This document shows positions 63,965 through 64,000 of a DNA stretch of 64,000 nt, piece by piece (the stretch's first letter is position 1; each line of letters starts with the position of its first letter). Source of the DNA: Streptomyces lateritius. GTDB lineage: Bacteria; Actinomycetota; Actinomycetes; Streptomycetales; Streptomycetaceae. The translations under genes and the position numbers were made by a program. The notes below the pieces were generated by a model. The model did no database searches. It had not been told where the DNA came from and worked only from the letters and a program-made list of their open reading frames with translations. The stretch spans positions 62,001-126,000 of the forward strand of contig NZ_BMTO01000009.1 of assembly GCF_014649715.1 (NCBI RefSeq). Direction: 5' to 3'.

Positions 63965-64000
63965 GCGGCTTGTGGATCTTGCTTGCCGGGCTCCGGCCTG

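Overview
The window is about 70% G+C, uses GTG and TTG starts freely, and carries SsgG-type cell-division, RDD-membrane, DasR-regulon and ESX-type mycosin genes. It is chromosomal DNA of a Streptomyces or close relative. From memory, the gene order from the N-acetylhexosaminidase transport cluster to rph resembles the S. coelicolor stretch holding hppD, ssgG, clpS, cysM and nagF/nagE1/nagE2. That is recollection and was not computed.

Layout. (1) 1-5.2 kb: a sugar ABC importer (lipoprotein plus two permeases, no ATPase) and a cytoplasmic GH20 N-acetylhexosaminidase, with a DasR-type operator upstream. (2) 5.4-10 kb: a three-subunit molybdenum hydroxylase of the xanthine/CO dehydrogenase family; its 2Fe-2S subunit has a long disordered N-terminus. 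(3) 10-24.4 kb: an accessory block. Two WXG100-like proteins, an unrecognised helical protein, a 781-residue helical protein, a lipoprotein and two closely related mycosin-like proteases lie on the plus strand. Truncated copies of the lipoprotein and a third mycosin follow. Facing them on the minus strand are two Ser/Thr kinases with PQQ-like propellers and a kinase-fold protein lacking the catalytic residues. No EccB/C/D/E secretion core is present. (4) 24.6-41 kb: mostly housekeeping and small regulatory modules: holin-like membrane protein, tRNA-Cys, MFS exporter, RHH/Doc toxin-antitoxin-like pair, SF2 helicase, IclR, ArsR, esterase, Lon-like protease, an ArsR-small ORF-MFS operon with a 14-bp phased operator array, Lrp/hppD, TPR protein, FAD oxidase and ssgG. 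(5) 41-52 kb: RDD proteins, M6 protease, nicotinamidase and pncB, clpS-DUF2017, amino-acid permease. (6) 52-58 kb: the Mec-CysO-CysM protein-thiocarboxylate cysteine pathway, split by two decayed genes and a cobalamin-riboswitch ABC importer. A Cys-containing leader peptide precedes cysO. (7) 58-64 kb: PemK-like protein, MBL-fold hydrolase, nagE2, nagE1 and nagF with strong DasR-type operators, rph and a lipoprotein.

How it works together. The two ends form one physiological theme: uptake and hydrolysis of chitin-derived N-acetylglucosamine under DasR. The sulfur genes form a second coherent unit. The 10-24 kb block is the most unusual part: orphan ESX-type substrates, duplicated and partly deleted mycosin/lipoprotein units, and a convergent operon of membrane kinases with a pseudokinase. 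It is the best candidate for an undescribed system.
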